Assembly: GCF_004359515.1 (NCBI RefSeq)
Contig: NZ_SCWD01000001.1
Span: 930,001-994,000, forward strand
Direction: 5' to 3'
DNA from: Macrococcus carouselicus
GTDB lineage: Bacteria; Bacillota; Bacilli; Staphylococcales; Staphylococcaceae
Length of the DNA: 64,000 nt
Part shown: one piece after another, positions 8,874-18,329 of the stretch
Numbering within the stretch: the stretch's first letter is position 1
Layout: each line of letters starts with the position of its first letter
Position numbers and translations under genes: made by a program
The notes under the pieces: generated by a model
Told to the model about the DNA's origin: nothing
Databases searched by the model: none
Seen by the model: only the letters and a program-made list of their open reading frames with translations

Positions 8874-9791
8874 GTGAGTACTGTCGTTAAAATGATGGCA
8901 AAAAAGGAAATAGAGGATTTACTGAAGAAAGTAAAGCATGAAACAGGGGACCTGCCACCCGGTATGGTCGCGCGGGCAAAGGTCCAGGGACATACCCTAA
9001 CCGTCTACCGGTCGAATAAGGTGATGATTCAGGGCCGGGATGCAGAAAATCTTGCAGCAGGCCTGCTCGGCGTTGTTCCTGAAAAGAAGTCAGCCCCTGG
9101 AACAGCGGCACAGACGACTGATTATGATCTGTACAGCTGCATTGGTTCAGATGAAGCAGGTTCAGGCGATTACTTCGGCCCGATGACCGTTGTCGCAAGC
9201 TATGTCTCGAAGAAAAATGCGGAAATCTTAAAGCTGCTCGGCGTCATGGACTCCAAAAACCTGAAGGATTCTAAAATCGTCCAGCTCGCTGAACAGATCA
9301 TCCCGATGATTCCCCACTCTTTGCTTGTACTCGACAATCCTAAATATAATGAACAGAAAGCGCGCGGCTGGAGCCAGGTCAAGATGAAAGCAGTGCTGCA
9401 CAATCAGGCGATAATGAACGTCCTCAGGAAAATTGACAAACGACCGGACTATATTGTGATCGACCAGTTCGCCGTGCAGGGAGTCTATGAGAACTACGCC
9501 CTGACCCCTATCCCGGAACGCGAGATTACCCGTTTCGAGACAAAAGGTGAATCGAAATCCATCGCCATCGCCGCGAGCTCCATTATCGCAAGATACGCCT
9601 TCATCAAATGGATGGACCAGATTGAAAAGGAGACCGGACTCGCCATCTACAAGGGTGCGGGTGCGAAAGTCGACCTCCAGGCAGCGAAGATCATCGAACG
9701 GAAGTCACTGGATTACCTTGATAAAGTGACAAAGAAAGATTTTAAGAACAGAACGAAAGCACTGACTCTGATTGAAAGGAAGCGATCATAA
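8874..9791 (+). CDS. rnhC: Ribonuclease HIII
   Basis: A 305-residue type 2 RNase H that cleaves the RNA strand of RNA-DNA hybrids. An N-terminal TBP-like substrate-binding domain (about 1-85) precedes the catalytic core beginning IGSDEAGSGDYFGP near residue 90, with metal ligands Asp and Glu in the DEAG segment. Later conserved blocks are VMDSKNLKDSK and AASSIIARYAF. The gene is divergent from zapA. Its TAA stop overlaps the ATG of a small downstream frame. Confidence 0.96.
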   Translation: MSTVVKMMAKKEIEDLLKKVKHETGDLPPGMVARAKVQGHTLTVYRSNKVMIQGRDAENLAAGLLGVVPEKKSAPGTAAQTTDYDLYSCIGSDEAGSGDYFGPMTVVASYVSKKNAEILKLLGVMDSKNLKDSKIVQLAEQIIPMIPHSLLVLDNPKYNEQKARGWSQVKMKAVLHNQAIMNVLRKIDKRPDYIVIDQFAVQGVYENYALTPIPEREITRFETKGESKSIAIAASSIIARYAFIKWMDQIEKETGLAIYKGAGAKVDLQAAKIIERKSLDYLDKVTKKDFKNRTKALTLIERKRS

Positions 9792-9880
9792 TGGAACCTA
9801 TCTATCTTGGTGCAGGACTTAGTATTATCGCCTACCTGTTATGGTATATCTCACAGCAAATAGGGAAAAGGAGAAAGTGA
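9791..9880 (+). CDS. 29-residue membrane peptide translationally coupled to rnhC
   Basis: The rnhC stop codon overlaps this ATG (TAATG), and GAAAGGAAG lies just upstream. The 29-residue product begins MEPIYLGAGLSIIAYLLWYI and ends in a basic tail (GKRRK), giving one short transmembrane helix with a positive-inside C-terminus. I do not recognise the family. The coupling arrangement and the membrane-like composition support a real gene. Confidence 0.55.
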   Translation: MEPIYLGAGLSIIAYLLWYISQQIGKRRK

Positions 9881-9956
9881 GCTAGAATTCAGGTGCCTGG
9901 CAGTCAAGATACTCGGGAACATGAACGGCAAACCTGTATAGAAAGGACTTTTCCTC

Positions 9957-12209
9957 ATGAATAATATCATCATTAAAGGTGCGAAACAGAACAACCTGAA
10001 AAACATCGATATAGAAATCCCTAAAAACAAGCTCACAGTCTTCACCGGACGCTCAGGCTCGGGTAAATCATCCCTTGTCTTCAGCACGATTGCAGCTGAG
10101 TCTGAACGTCTGCTAAATGAAACATATTCTTCCTATATTCAGTATCAGCTGACACAGTATGCGAAACCAGAGGTGGATAAGATAGAGAATCTCCCCGTCT
10201 CGATGGTCATCAGCCAGAAACGACTCGGCGGTAACTCACGTTCCACAGTTGGCACCATCTCAGACATCTACTCAGCAGTCCGGCTGCTCTGGTCACGGGT
10301 CGGACAGCCGTTCGTCGCCTATTCCAATGAGTTCTCCTTCAATAATCCAACCGCTATGTGCCAGACGTGTCAAGGTCTCGGTTATGTCGAGGACATTGAT
10401 ATCGATGAACTGCTGGATTATGACAAGTCACTGAATGAGAATGCTATCAACTTCCCGACATTCGGACCGAATCACTGGCGCGGCAAACGCTATACATTCT
10501 CAGGTCTATTTGATAATGATAAAAAGTTAAAGGATTATACGGCTGAAGAGATGGATACCCTGCTCTATACAGCACCGAAGAAACTGAAGGATGCACCAGA
10601 GAAATGGCCGAAGACCGCTAAATTCGAAGGAGTCATTCACCGCTTCCGCCGTAACTTTCTTATCAATGACGGCTTCGAGAAGAAACGGTGGATCAATGAC
10701 GTCAATCGTGTCGTCACCGAACAGACATGTCCCGACTGTCACGGCAAACGACTGAACGCGCGCATCTTGAGCTGTAAGATTAACCATCTTGATATCGCTG
10801 ACTTCACGAATATGACGATTTGTGAAGAGATTGACTTCCTGGACCAGATCAATGATGATAAGGCTGCCTATATCATCAGACCACTGAGAGAACAGCTGCA
10901 GTCACTTGTAGATATCGGACTCGGCTATTTGACGTTATCACGGGAGACACCTACCCTGTCAGGCGGTGAGTCGCAGCGTATCAAGCTAATCCGTCATCTT
11001 AACAGTCCACTGACCGACCTGGTCTATATCATTGATGAACCCAGTGTCGGACTACATCCGGAAGATATCAAGAATATTAACAGTATCATTAGGTCCATCC
11101 GCGATAAGGGGAATACCGTACTCGTCGTGGAGCATGATCCAGACATCATCAAGACAGCGGATCATATTGTCGATATCGGACCCGGCGCCGGAAAACACGG
11201 AGGTACCATCACTTTTGAAGGGACCTATCAAGAACTGCTGAAGTCGGATACAGCGACAGGACATGCGTTGAAGCAGCAGCATCAGCTGAAAGAACCGAAG
11301 ACACCAGCGGCGTTTATACATCTCAACAATATCTCTAAGAATAACTTAAAGAATATTTCAGTCGATATCCCGAAGCGTGCCATCACGACTGTGACCGGGG
11401 TGGCAGGTTCAGGGAAAAGCACACTGATCAAGACCGGCTTCAGACATCAGGATAAGACTATCACCATCGACCAGAAAGCGGTGCATGCATCCAACCGGTC
11501 CAATCTTCTCACCTATACCGATATTTTTGATGACGTGAGAGCTTTCTTCAGCAAGGAGACCGGTCTGAAGAAAAGTCTGTTCAGCTATAACTCAGAAGGT
11601 GCCTGCCCGAACTGTAATGGTAAAGGGGTACTGAAGACCGAGCTTGCCTTTATGGCGGACTTCTCGCAGATCTGTGAAGTCTGTAACGGCACGCGGTACA
11701 AACCGGAAGTACTGGCAGCGACCGTTGACGGTTATTCCATCGCAGACGTGCTGAAACTGACAGTCGATGAAGGCATTGATTACTTCAGTGACCATGACAG
11801 AATCACTGAGACACTCCACTCCTTACAGGCCACAGGACTCGGCTATATGACGCTCGGCCAGTCACTTGATACATTATCAGGCGGTGAAGTCCAGCGCGTC
11901 AAACTGAGTAAATATCTGATTGAAAAGGTCACTGACCATATCTTTATCTTCGATGAGCCGACGACAGGTCTCCACGAGGAAGATATTCATGTGCTGGTCA
12001 CACTGTTCAACCAGCTGGTTGACCAAGGTAATACGGTTATTTTGATCGAACATAATTTAACGATGATGACAGCAGCAGACTGGATCATCGATATGGGACC
12101 GGAAGCGGGACAGCACGGCGGCGAACTCCTTTATAGTGGTCTGCCGGCTGGTCTTCTGGACGTTAAAGACAGCTATACTGCTCGTCATTTAAAACGATAT
12201 ATTAAATAA
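9957..12209 (+). CDS. UvrA-like ABC ATPase, short class lacking the UvrB-binding insert
   Basis: A 750-residue protein with two ABC ATPase units. Walker A motifs are GRSGSGKSS near residue 31 and GVAGSGKST near 480. ABC signatures are LSGGESQRIKL and LSGGEVQRVKL. Zinc modules are visible as CxxC pairs (CQTCQGLGY, CPDCHGKR, CPNCNGKG, CEVCNGTR). Canonical UvrA has about 940 residues; the missing length corresponds to the UvrB-interaction and insertion regions. Related UvrA2/DrrC-type proteins are tied to drug or DNA-adduct tolerance. The AAAGGA before the ATG supports this start. Confidence 0.88.
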   Translation: MNNIIIKGAKQNNLKNIDIEIPKNKLTVFTGRSGSGKSSLVFSTIAAESERLLNETYSSYIQYQLTQYAKPEVDKIENLPVSMVISQKRLGGNSRSTVGTISDIYSAVRLLWSRVGQPFVAYSNEFSFNNPTAMCQTCQGLGYVEDIDIDELLDYDKSLNENAINFPTFGPNHWRGKRYTFSGLFDNDKKLKDYTAEEMDTLLYTAPKKLKDAPEKWPKTAKFEGVIHRFRRNFLINDGFEKKRWINDVNRVVTEQTCPDCHGKRLNARILSCKINHLDIADFTNMTICEEIDFLDQINDDKAAYIIRPLREQLQSLVDIGLGYLTLSRETPTLSGGESQRIKLIRHLNSPLTDLVYIIDEPSVGLHPEDIKNINSIIRSIRDKGNTVLVVEHDPDIIKTADHIVDIGPGAGKHGGTITFEGTYQELLKSDTATGHALKQQHQLKEPKTPAAFIHLNNISKNNLKNISVDIPKRAITTVTGVAGSGKSTLIKTGFRHQDKTITIDQKAVHASNRSNLLTYTDIFDDVRAFFSKETGLKKSLFSYNSEGACPNCNGKGVLKTELAFMADFSQICEVCNGTRYKPEVLAATVDGYSIADVLKLTVDEGIDYFSDHDRITETLHSLQATGLGYMTLGQSLDTLSGGEVQRVKLSKYLIEKVTDHIFIFDEPTTGLHEEDIHVLVTLFNQLVDQGNTVILIEHNLTMMTAADWIIDMGPEAGQHGGELLYSGLPAGLLDVKDSYTARHLKRYIK

Positions 12210-12229
12210 AGGTAAGGACCATGTGGCCC

Positions 12230-12925
12230 TTACCTTTTGTATTTGCACAGCGCACCATTCACTTGATACTGACCTGCACTCAGTTTCCTGCGGCCGGCGA
12301 TACCGAGGTATTCTTCTAGTGTGATATTGTCCTTTTTTATACGCGTCGCATGTGTCACGCCGACATAGCGGATATGCCAAGGTTCATACATAAAACCAGT
12401 GATGGCTTCTTTGCCTTTTAAATATCTGACGATGAAACCATAACGCTGACCATTCTCCCGGATGAATTTTGATGCTGCTGTATATTCAAAGGCTGTATTC
12501 AGCGTGCCGTAATTCGTGCCGTCTCTAATATCCATCGCCAGGCCAAGCTGATGTTCACTTGTACCGGGCTTAGCTGAAATCTTTGAGGCATAGCTGAAGC
12601 CGTAAAGATTGATGTAATCATTATACAGTTGTTTCTGCACCGCATAACTTCTATAACCATAGGCGCCCGGCGTACCGACAACATCCAGAACAATCCCCTT
12701 TTTCAAGGCTGCTGCCCTCATCTTCTGATAACTCCGGATCATCGTCTTGTTCGCACCAGGGTGATAGCTTTTTGCCATACCATATTGCTTGTTAGCAATA
12801 GGCAGCCCCTCAATTTTATAAAACTGCTTGTTGTAGCTGACATTTATTTTACAAGATGCTGCCTCTGCCTCGTGCCCTGTTGCCAGGACCGACAGACTGA
12901 TCAGCCCCGCTAAAATACGTTTCAT
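12230..12925 (-). CDS. Secreted D-alanyl-D-alanine carboxypeptidase, VanY type
   Basis: A 231-residue exported peptidoglycan peptidase. The start at 12925 follows AGGGGG and gives a signal peptide (MKRILAGLISLSVLATG, then small residues before AASC). The longer upstream frame has no good SD and would bury this signal. The VanY zinc-site motifs are present: SEHQLGLAMDI and, near the C-terminus, PWHIRYVG. It trims D-Ala from muropeptides outside the membrane. An alternative is a D,L-endopeptidase of the same fold. The gene lies between pheT and the UvrA-like gene. Confidence 0.88.
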   Translation of the reverse strand: MKRILAGLISLSVLATGHEAEAASCKINVSYNKQFYKIEGLPIANKQYGMAKSYHPGANKTMIRSYQKMRAAALKKGIVLDVVGTPGAYGYRSYAVQKQLYNDYINLYGFSYASKISAKPGTSEHQLGLAMDIRDGTNYGTLNTAFEYTAASKFIRENGQRYGFIVRYLKGKEAITGFMYEPWHIRYVGVTHATRIKKDNITLEEYLGIAGRRKLSAGQYQVNGALCKYKR

Positions 12926-12967
12926 CTTCATCCCCCTTTTTTGTGTCATTATAGCAAATATATTGAA

Positions 12968-13001
12968 GAAGACCGAACACCTTTGTTGATGTTCGGCCTT
13001 C
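12968..13001 (-). terminator. pheST operon terminator
   Basis: Twelve-base arms GAAGGCCGAACA and TGTTCGGTCTTC (one G-U pair) occur downstream of the pheT stop on the minus strand, followed by an A/T-rich stretch rather than a pure T run. Confidence 0.6.
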
Positions 13002-13078
13002 AAATTCTCACAAATATTACTGGCGATCAAGTTTGATGAACGCTGCTGATTCATGTCTCTCAATTTCAAAACTCTTAA

Positions 13079-15472
13079 TTAACCGCGGAGTTTCGCACCT
13101 GCCTGCGTCAAGTTGTCAAGGACCTGATCGACAACCGGCTGAATATCCGCGTCTTTTAATGTCTCTTCCGGGTTCAGGAATTCCATACGGATCGCAACTG
13201 ATTTCTTATCTTCAGCGATATGCTCGCCTTCATACACATCAAAGACCATTGCGCGCTGCAGATACTTGTTGTCTGCACTCATGATGATGTCAATCAGTTC
13301 GCCTGTCTCGCGTGTCCGTTCCACTTCAAGCGCGATATCACGGGAGATGCCCGGGAATTTCGGGATCATATGATACTTCACGGCACTTGTCTCTTCTAAT
13401 ATACGCTGTAAATTCAGTTCGAAGACATACGTCTCTTTTAAGTCATGCTCGCGTTCAATGAGTGGATGCAGCTGACCGATGAAGCCGATGACTTCGCCGT
13501 TCAGGAGAACTTGAGCACTGCGGCCGGGATGCAGTTCCGTGACATCTGCACGCTCGTAAGTGAACTGCACACTTAATTTAGCAGCTAATGCTTCGACGAT
13601 CCCTTTGATGACGAAGAAATCAACCGCTTCGACTTTACCCTGCCATTCAGTCGCGCTGAACTGGCCGGTAATGATACCCGCTAATTTCTCTGTCTCAACC
13701 GGCTGCGCTGCACCGCGGCCACGGAAGACGTTGCCGATTTCGTATAACGCGACGTCTTTCAGCTGACGGGCATTGTTATACTGCACGGCATCGATTAAAT
13801 GCGGCAGCAGGCTTTGACGAAGAACGGCATGATCCGCACTCATTGGCATCATCAGCTTAACTGTTTCTTCTGTCTGTTTCGTGAACTGCTGTGCTTTTTC
13901 TTCAGACACGAGCGCATAAGTGATCGCCTGGTTCAGCCCCAGTCCTTCAAGCAGTGATTTTACTGCACGGCGTTTCGCCTGGTAAGCTGTCAGACCGATA
14001 CGTTTACTGGCATGCGTCACAGGTAACGTTGACGGCAATTCGTCGTAACCGTAGATACGCGCCACTTCCTCGATCAAGTCTTCCTTGATCGTGATGTCAC
14101 CGCGTCTTGTCGGCACATGGACGTTGAACGCGTCACCGTCCACCTGGCTGTCGAAGCCGAGTCGTTCAAAGATAGTCTTGATTTCTGTATTGGAGAGGTC
14201 AAATCCGATCAGGCCGTTCACTTCATCAGTCGTGATCTGCACCGTCACTTCAAGGTCAGGCAGTTCTCCTGCTGAGACAATACCCGCAAGCACGTTGCCG
14301 TTCGCATGTTCCTGCAGCAGGAATGCGGCACGGTCAAGTGCCATGTTCACGCGCTCAGGTGCGACGCCTTTTTCAAAGCGGCTGGATGCTTCTGAACGCA
14401 GACCCGTCTGACGGGACGTCTTACGGACATGGACCGGGTTGAATAATGCTGATTCAATGACAACGTTCTTCGTCTCCTCTGTCACTTCAGAGAAATCACC
14501 GCCCATGACACCCGCCAGCGCAATCGGTGCAGTGCCGTTCGTCACAACGATATCTTCAGCAGTCAGCACGCGTTCCTTGTCGTCAAGCGTCGTCATCTTC
14601 TCACCTGCCTCAGCATAGCGGACAACGATTTTCTGTGAACCGATTTTGTCAGCATCGAACATATGAAGCGGCTGACCGAGCTCCATCATGACATAGTTGG
14701 AGACGTCGACGACATTGTTGATCGGACGCACGCCTGCTTTGATGAGACGCATCTGCATCCATGTCGGAGACGGCTTGATTTCCACATTTCGGACGACACG
14801 CGCTGCATAATAAGGAGAAGCATCAGCATCCTCAATCGTCACCGCAATCGCATCTGCTGCGTTCCCGGATTCCTCTAACTCTGCTTCAGGGAACTCAATC
14901 TCTTCTTCGTACAACGCACTCACTTCATAGGCAGAGCCGAGCATGCTCATCGCATCCGCACGGTTAGGCGTTAGACCGAACTCCATCACACCGTCTGCTA
15001 AGAGCAGTGCTTCAAGCGCATCAGTGCCCGGCGTCACTTCTTCAGGGAAATGGAAGATCCCTGTCTCATACTGTTCAGGTACCAGATTCTTCGGCAGACC
15101 GAGCTCGCCTAACGAACAGATCATCCCGTTTGATTCAACGCCGCGCAGTTTCGCGCGCTTGATCTTAACGCCGCCCGGCAGACGACCGCCCGGCTTGCAG
15201 ACGATGACATACTGGCCCGCGTCGACATTCGGTGCACCGCAGACAATCTGCAGCGTCTCATCGCCGACATCCACAGTAGTCACATTCAGTTTATCGGCAT
15301 CCGGATGTTTCTCCTTCGTCAGCACATGACCGACAACCAGGTTTTTGATATCTTTCGTATAATCGGTGATCTCTTCTACTTCAATCCCGCTTCTTGTGAT
15401 CTTCTCGGCCAGCTCTTCAACCGGCACATTGACGCGGACAAATTCATTCAGCCATTCTTTACTGACTAACAT
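13079..15472 (-). CDS. pheT: Phenylalanine-tRNA ligase beta subunit
   Basis: A 797-residue subunit of the alpha2-beta2 enzyme that charges tRNA-Phe. It opens [14 protein letters not shown], has a tRNA-binding OB fold near 40-150 ([17 protein letters not shown]), the B3/B4 editing region and the B5 domain, and ends in the anticodon-binding FDX-ACB domain ([14 protein letters not shown]). GGAGG eight bases before the ATG at 15472 supports this start rather than the longer frame. It overlaps the 3' end of pheS by 14 bases. Confidence 0.97.
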   Translation of the reverse strand: MLVSKEWLNEFVRVNVPVEELAEKITRSGIEVEEITDYTKDIKNLVVGHVLTKEKHPDADKLNVTTVDVGDETLQIVCGAPNVDAGQYVIVCKPGGRLPGGVKIKRAKLRGVESNGMICSLGELGLPKNLVPEQYETGIFHFPEEVTPGTDALEALLLADGVMEFGLTPNRADAMSMLGSAYEVSALYEEEIEFPEAELEESGNAADAIAVTIEDADASPYYAARVVRNVEIKPSPTWMQMRLIKAGVRPINNVVDVSNYVMMELGQPLHMFDADKIGSQKIVVRYAEAGEKMTTLDDKERVLTAEDIVVTNGTAPIALAGVMGGDFSEVTEETKNVVIESALFNPVHVRKTSRQTGLRSEASSRFEKGVAPERVNMALDRAAFLLQEHANGNVLAGIVSAGELPDLEVTVQITTDEVNGLIGFDLSNTEIKTIFERLGFDSQVDGDAFNVHVPTRRGDITIKEDLIEEVARIYGYDELPSTLPVTHASKRIGLTAYQAKRRAVKSLLEGLGLNQAITYALVSEEKAQQFTKQTEETVKLMMPMSADHAVLRQSLLPHLIDAVQYNNARQLKDVALYEIGNVFRGRGAAQPVETEKLAGIITGQFSATEWQGKVEAVDFFVIKGIVEALAAKLSVQFTYERADVTELHPGRSAQVLLNGEVIGFIGQLHPLIEREHDLKETYVFELNLQRILEETSAVKYHMIPKFPGISRDIALEVERTRETGELIDIIMSADNKYLQRAMVFDVYEGEHIAEDKKSVAIRMEFLNPEETLKDADIQPVVDQVLDNLTQAGAKLRG

Positions 15473-16529
15473 GTTCACTACCTCCATCTTCTACTGCTTT
15501 GAACTGTTCAAGGAATCTAAGATCATCCGTATAGAAATGACGGATATCTTCAATACCGTATTTCAGCATCGCGATACGGTCCGGCCCCATACCGAAGGCA
15601 AAGCCTGAATACTTCTCTGAATCGAACCCCGCCATCTCTAGCACATTCGGGTGCACCATACCGGCACCGAGAATCTCGATCCAGCCTGTGCCCTTACAGA
15701 CATTACATCCGGCTCCGCCGCACTTGAAGCATGAGATATCGACTTCAACAGACGGCTCCGTGAACGGGAAGAAACTCGGACGAAGACGGATCTCACGTTC
15801 AGCACCGAACATCTTCTTCGCAAATAATTCAAGCGTCCCTTTTAAATCACTCATCTTGATATTCTCATCAACAACCAGTCCTTCAATCTGTGTGAACTGA
15901 TGACTATGCGTCGCGTCATCACTGTCACGGCGGTAAACTTTACCTGGACAGATAATCTTGACCGGACCTTGTCCTTTACGGCTTTCTAATGTTCTAGCCT
16001 GCACAGGAGATGTATGCGTCCGCATCAAGAGTTCTTCAGTGATATAGAAACTGTCCTGCATGTCACGTGCCGGATGCGACTTCGGCAGATTCAGTGCCTC
16101 GAAGTTATAGTAATCTGTCTCAACTTCGTAGCCTTCCACGACTTCATATCCTAGACCGATGAATAAATCCTCAAGCTCCTCGACAATCTTCGTTAAAGGA
16201 TGCGCACTGCCGACATTGAACTGACGGCCCGGCAGAGAGATATCAATCGTCTCATTTGCCAGCTTATCATTGATCGCTTTGTCCTTCAGCTCCGTATCTT
16301 TCTCTGTCATCGCCGCTTCCACAGCCTGACGCGCCTCGTTCACGAGCTGACCGAACATCGGCTTCTCCTCGTTCGGCAGTGACTTCATCTCTTTCATCAA
16401 TCCGGTGATAATCCCCTTCTTACCGAGATACTCCACCTTCACCTGTTGCAACGCTGCCGCATCACTCGCGTCATTCACTTTCGCCAGTGCTTCCTGCTGC
16501 AATGCACTTAACTTATCCTTAAGCTCCAT
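15459..16529 (-). CDS. pheS: Phenylalanine-tRNA ligase alpha subunit
   Basis: A 356-residue catalytic subunit of PheRS. An N-terminal coiled-coil precedes the class II core, with motif 2 ([20 protein letters not shown]), a Cys-rich stretch ([17 protein letters not shown]) and motif 3 ([14 protein letters not shown]). Start 16529 lies six bases from AGGAGG; a second ATG three bases earlier is possible. The last ~8 residues run past the usual end of staphylococcal PheS and overlap pheT. Expression should be set by the upstream T-box. Confidence 0.97.
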   Translation of the reverse strand: MELKDKLSALQQEALAKVNDASDAAALQQVKVEYLGKKGIITGLMKEMKSLPNEEKPMFGQLVNEARQAVEAAMTEKDTELKDKAINDKLANETIDISLPGRQFNVGSAHPLTKIVEELEDLFIGLGYEVVEGYEVETDYYNFEALNLPKSHPARDMQDSFYITEELLMRTHTSPVQARTLESRKGQGPVKIICPGKVYRRDSDDATHSHQFTQIEGLVVDENIKMSDLKGTLELFAKKMFGAEREIRLRPSFFPFTEPSVEVDISCFKCGGAGCNVCKGTGWIEILGAGMVHPNVLEMAGFDSEKYSGFAFGMGPDRIAMLKYGIEDIRHFYTDDLRFLEQFKAVEDGGSEHVSQ

Positions 16530-16544
16530 CATAATCCTCCTAAA

Positions 16545-16790
16545 AAATTGATAAAAAAAAATAGCCCCACGTCCTACAAAGGGACGAAAGACTTCCGCGG
16601 TACCACCCAAATTTATGCCTAAGCATACACTTCATTCATGCGTAACGGGCAGGGACCGGCTTAACTTCTTATTAAGCAACCAAAAAGATGAAAAGAAACA
16701 CAGCTCATGATGATCGTTGCACCATAGTCGACCACTCTCTGGACATAAACTATTAATCCCGTCTTTTTATCGGTTCAATATTCATTTCCT
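16545..16790 (-). promoter_or_regulatory. T-box leader of pheST (tRNA-Phe sensing)
   Basis: The minus strand carries the diagnostic T-box GGTGGTACCGCGG (rc of 16596-16608), which pairs with the acceptor end of uncharged tRNA. It is followed by a long terminator helix (AGTCTTTCGTCC with GGACGTGGGGCT) and nine T residues. A stem I region with AGAGAGTGG and a TTC triplet compatible with a Phe specifier lies upstream. The specifier itself is inferred from gene identity rather than a folded model. Confidence 0.92.
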
Positions 16791-16794
16791 ATTC

Positions 16795-16823
16795 ATTATA
16801 GGAGATAATTAAAAGAGAGGCAA
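16795..16823 (-). promoter_or_regulatory. pheST promoter
   Basis: -35 TTGCCT (16818-16823) and -10 TATAAT (16795-16800) on the minus strand are 17 bases apart, just upstream of the T-box. Confidence 0.75.
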
Positions 16824-16878
16824 GTAGGGAAAATGATGGACCTACCTGAACAGTTGAAATGATGGGTGATGTGTCTAA

Positions 16879-16976
16879 AGTTATAAGCGATAAAGACGAT
16901 TTATCGCTTATAACTATTCGATAAATTGCTGAAATCAAAAGTTATGATTGATAAACATAATTTATCGTTCATAACT
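16879..16976. repeat. Two homologous 16-bp-stem hairpins at 61-bp pitch
   Basis: Hairpin 1 (16879-16915) has perfect arms AGTTATAAGCGATAAA/TTTATCGCTTATAACT around a 5-base loop. Hairpin 2 (16940-16976) is a diverged copy with the same stem and loop lengths. An A-T pair in one has become G-C in the other, a compensatory change; there is also one G-U substitution and one mismatch. Starts are 61 bp apart. The pair lies between the 46-residue gene and the pheS promoter. Neither hairpin has a clear T run, so they are not ordinary terminators. The rest of this intergenic stretch holds nothing else I recognise. Confidence 0.75.
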
Positions 16977-17081
16977 CTGATGAATTTAGAGCTTGTGAAG
17001 AAGTAGCAACCTTGACTGTTTTCTGATAAATAATAAACAGCTGATAGCAGTAAAAGTCATCTCAGTTAAACGTGCAGAAGG

Positions 17082-17222
17082 TTATGCTCGGTAGTCATCC
17101 AGTTTAACAACCCGTGCGACATTCATGTTCTGCTTACGTTTCTTAGACTTTTTCATGATTTTCCCTTTAGTACTGAACTCTTTGAACAATCCATCCCCAT
17201 TGTAAAAGTTGTGCTTAGTCAT
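17082..17222 (-). CDS. Small basic protein, 46 residues, unknown
   Basis: Starting at the ATG at 17222, which follows the upstream stop by one base (TAAGATG) and has AGGGG as SD, this frame encodes a 46-residue protein. It is strongly basic in the middle (KIMKKSKKRKQNMNVARVV) and ends LDDYRA. A longer reading into the preceding gene lacks a good start. Coupling to the 174-residue gene suggests a two-gene unit. No family is recognised; nucleic-acid or membrane-surface binding are guesses from charge alone. Confidence 0.6.
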   Translation of the reverse strand: MTKHNFYNGDGLFKEFSTKGKIMKKSKKRKQNMNVARVVKLDDYRA

Positions 17223-17223
17223 C

Positions 17224-17748
17224 TTATATTCCCCTACTATGTTCAGCTTCCCGATACACATCGACAATGCCATGATATTTCTTTTTGAGAGCTGAAATCG
17301 AATTCTTGTCCTGACTGACAATATCCATCACATCCGTACTCACGTAAAGCAACGAGCTTTCATTGTTAAATGTGATATATGCTTGTGGATGGCCATTTTT
17401 TATCTTCATACAATAGTTGATAAGTTCATCTTTCTTGATTCTTTCAATTTGAGCTAGTACAAATTGAAATTCATGGTCTTCTGAATCAATGGATAGTTCT
17501 TTCCAGTTAGTGATGGTAAAAATTTTTCCAATCCCCGTTTTCTCTTTAACAAAATTCAGTTCAAAAGAATAGCCTACCAGAACGGTCATCGTTAGTTGTG
17601 AATCTCTAAATATAGTGTGAATTAAATCCGTTACTACATTTTTATCTAGGTTGTCCCACAAAAACCTCACTCTCTTTTCAGAATGAACTTGAAAAAATGG
17701 AGTCATACCATCTGGATTGATATTGATTTCATTCATAATAGCTGACAT
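17224..17748 (-). CDS. Unknown protein, 174 residues
   Basis: A soluble-looking protein with no signal peptide or membrane helix. It alternates beta-like stretches (MTVLVGYSFELNFV, GKIFTITNW, QAYITFNN, SLLYVSTDVMDIV) with acidic and lysine-rich helices. GAGGAG ten bases before the ATG supports the start. Codon use looks more A/T-rich than in the neighbouring core genes. It heads a unit with the 46-residue gene and follows three membrane paralogues on the same strand. I do not recognise it. Confidence 0.75.
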   Translation of the reverse strand: MSAIMNEININPDGMTPFFQVHSEKRVRFLWDNLDKNVVTDLIHTIFRDSQLTMTVLVGYSFELNFVKEKTGIGKIFTITNWKELSIDSEDHEFQFVLAQIERIKKDELINYCMKIKNGHPQAYITFNNESSLLYVSTDVMDIVSQDKNSISALKKKYHGIVDVYREAEHSRGI

Positions 17749-17809
17749 ATTATCCCACTCCTCTTTCCATTACTCAAATATAATAACAAGGACTATGATG
17801 AAAATAATT

Positions 17810-18328
17810 CTAAAATCGCTTTGATTTATTCGCCTTCAGTCGCTGCTGGACGTACTGAGCATTACTCATAAATATCAGTGTCCACATGCCTAAAAATGGT
17901 AACATGGATTGACTCTGGAGGTCTCTTGTATAACTGATGCAAAAATAAAGCAAGCTGCCGAATAGCCAGATAATCAGTACAGTGACGTACGGCCATGCGC
18001 TTTTACGCCGTTTAGCAAACATTCTCAGTTCAGATGACAATGTCAGCACCAGAAAAGGACCGATCAGTGACAGAAAGAACAGATTACTTCTAAATGAGTC
18101 CAGTGCTTCTAAATGTTTCTGCTTGTCGAGCGGTAACTGATAAAAGCTGTCTGTATAAACGTCATGGGTTAAATTGTAGATCAGCCACGCAATCATAATC
18201 AATGCGCAAGGTATCCCTACCAATGTCTTATGGGACTGATACATTGCATAACTGATCGGCGCCTTCGGTCTGAAGAAGTTCGTTATGTAGTCATGAATGA
18301 TTTCTTTCCAGGTCAATTCTCTCGCCAT
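17810..18328 (-). CDS. Tandem membrane paralogue 3, unknown family
   Basis: A 172-residue protein with an N-terminal soluble segment (TWKEIIHDYITNFFRPKAPI) and four hydrophobic segments. A basic loop (SSELRMFAKRRKSAW) separates two helix pairs, and the C-terminus is basic. It shares the NFFRPKAPI motif and the E(L/I)RMF-A-R-K loop with its upstream neighbour. Its ATG overlaps the previous stop region, with GGAG as SD, so the genes are translationally coupled. No known domain is recognised. Tandem copies suggest duplication in place. Confidence 0.78.
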   Translation of the reverse strand: MARELTWKEIIHDYITNFFRPKAPISYAMYQSHKTLVGIPCALIMIAWLIYNLTHDVYTDSFYQLPLDKQKHLEALDSFRSNLFFLSLIGPFLVLTLSSELRMFAKRRKSAWPYVTVLIIWLFGSLLYFCISYTRDLQSQSMLPFLGMWTLIFMSNAQYVQQRLKANKSKRF

Positions 18329-18329
18329 A

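Noticed and set aside
12230-13069. A 279-residue version of the D,D-carboxypeptidase
   Set aside because: The extension precedes a clear signal peptide and overlaps the pheT terminator; AGGGGG supports the start at 12925.
16879-16976. Terminators for the 46-residue gene
   Set aside because: Both stems are strong but neither is followed by a usable T run on either strand, and there is a duplicated homologous pair rather than one terminator.
17082-17321. A 79-residue version of the small basic protein
   Set aside because: The extra N-terminus lies inside the upstream gene in another frame without an SD; the start at 17222 has AGGGG and stop-start coupling.
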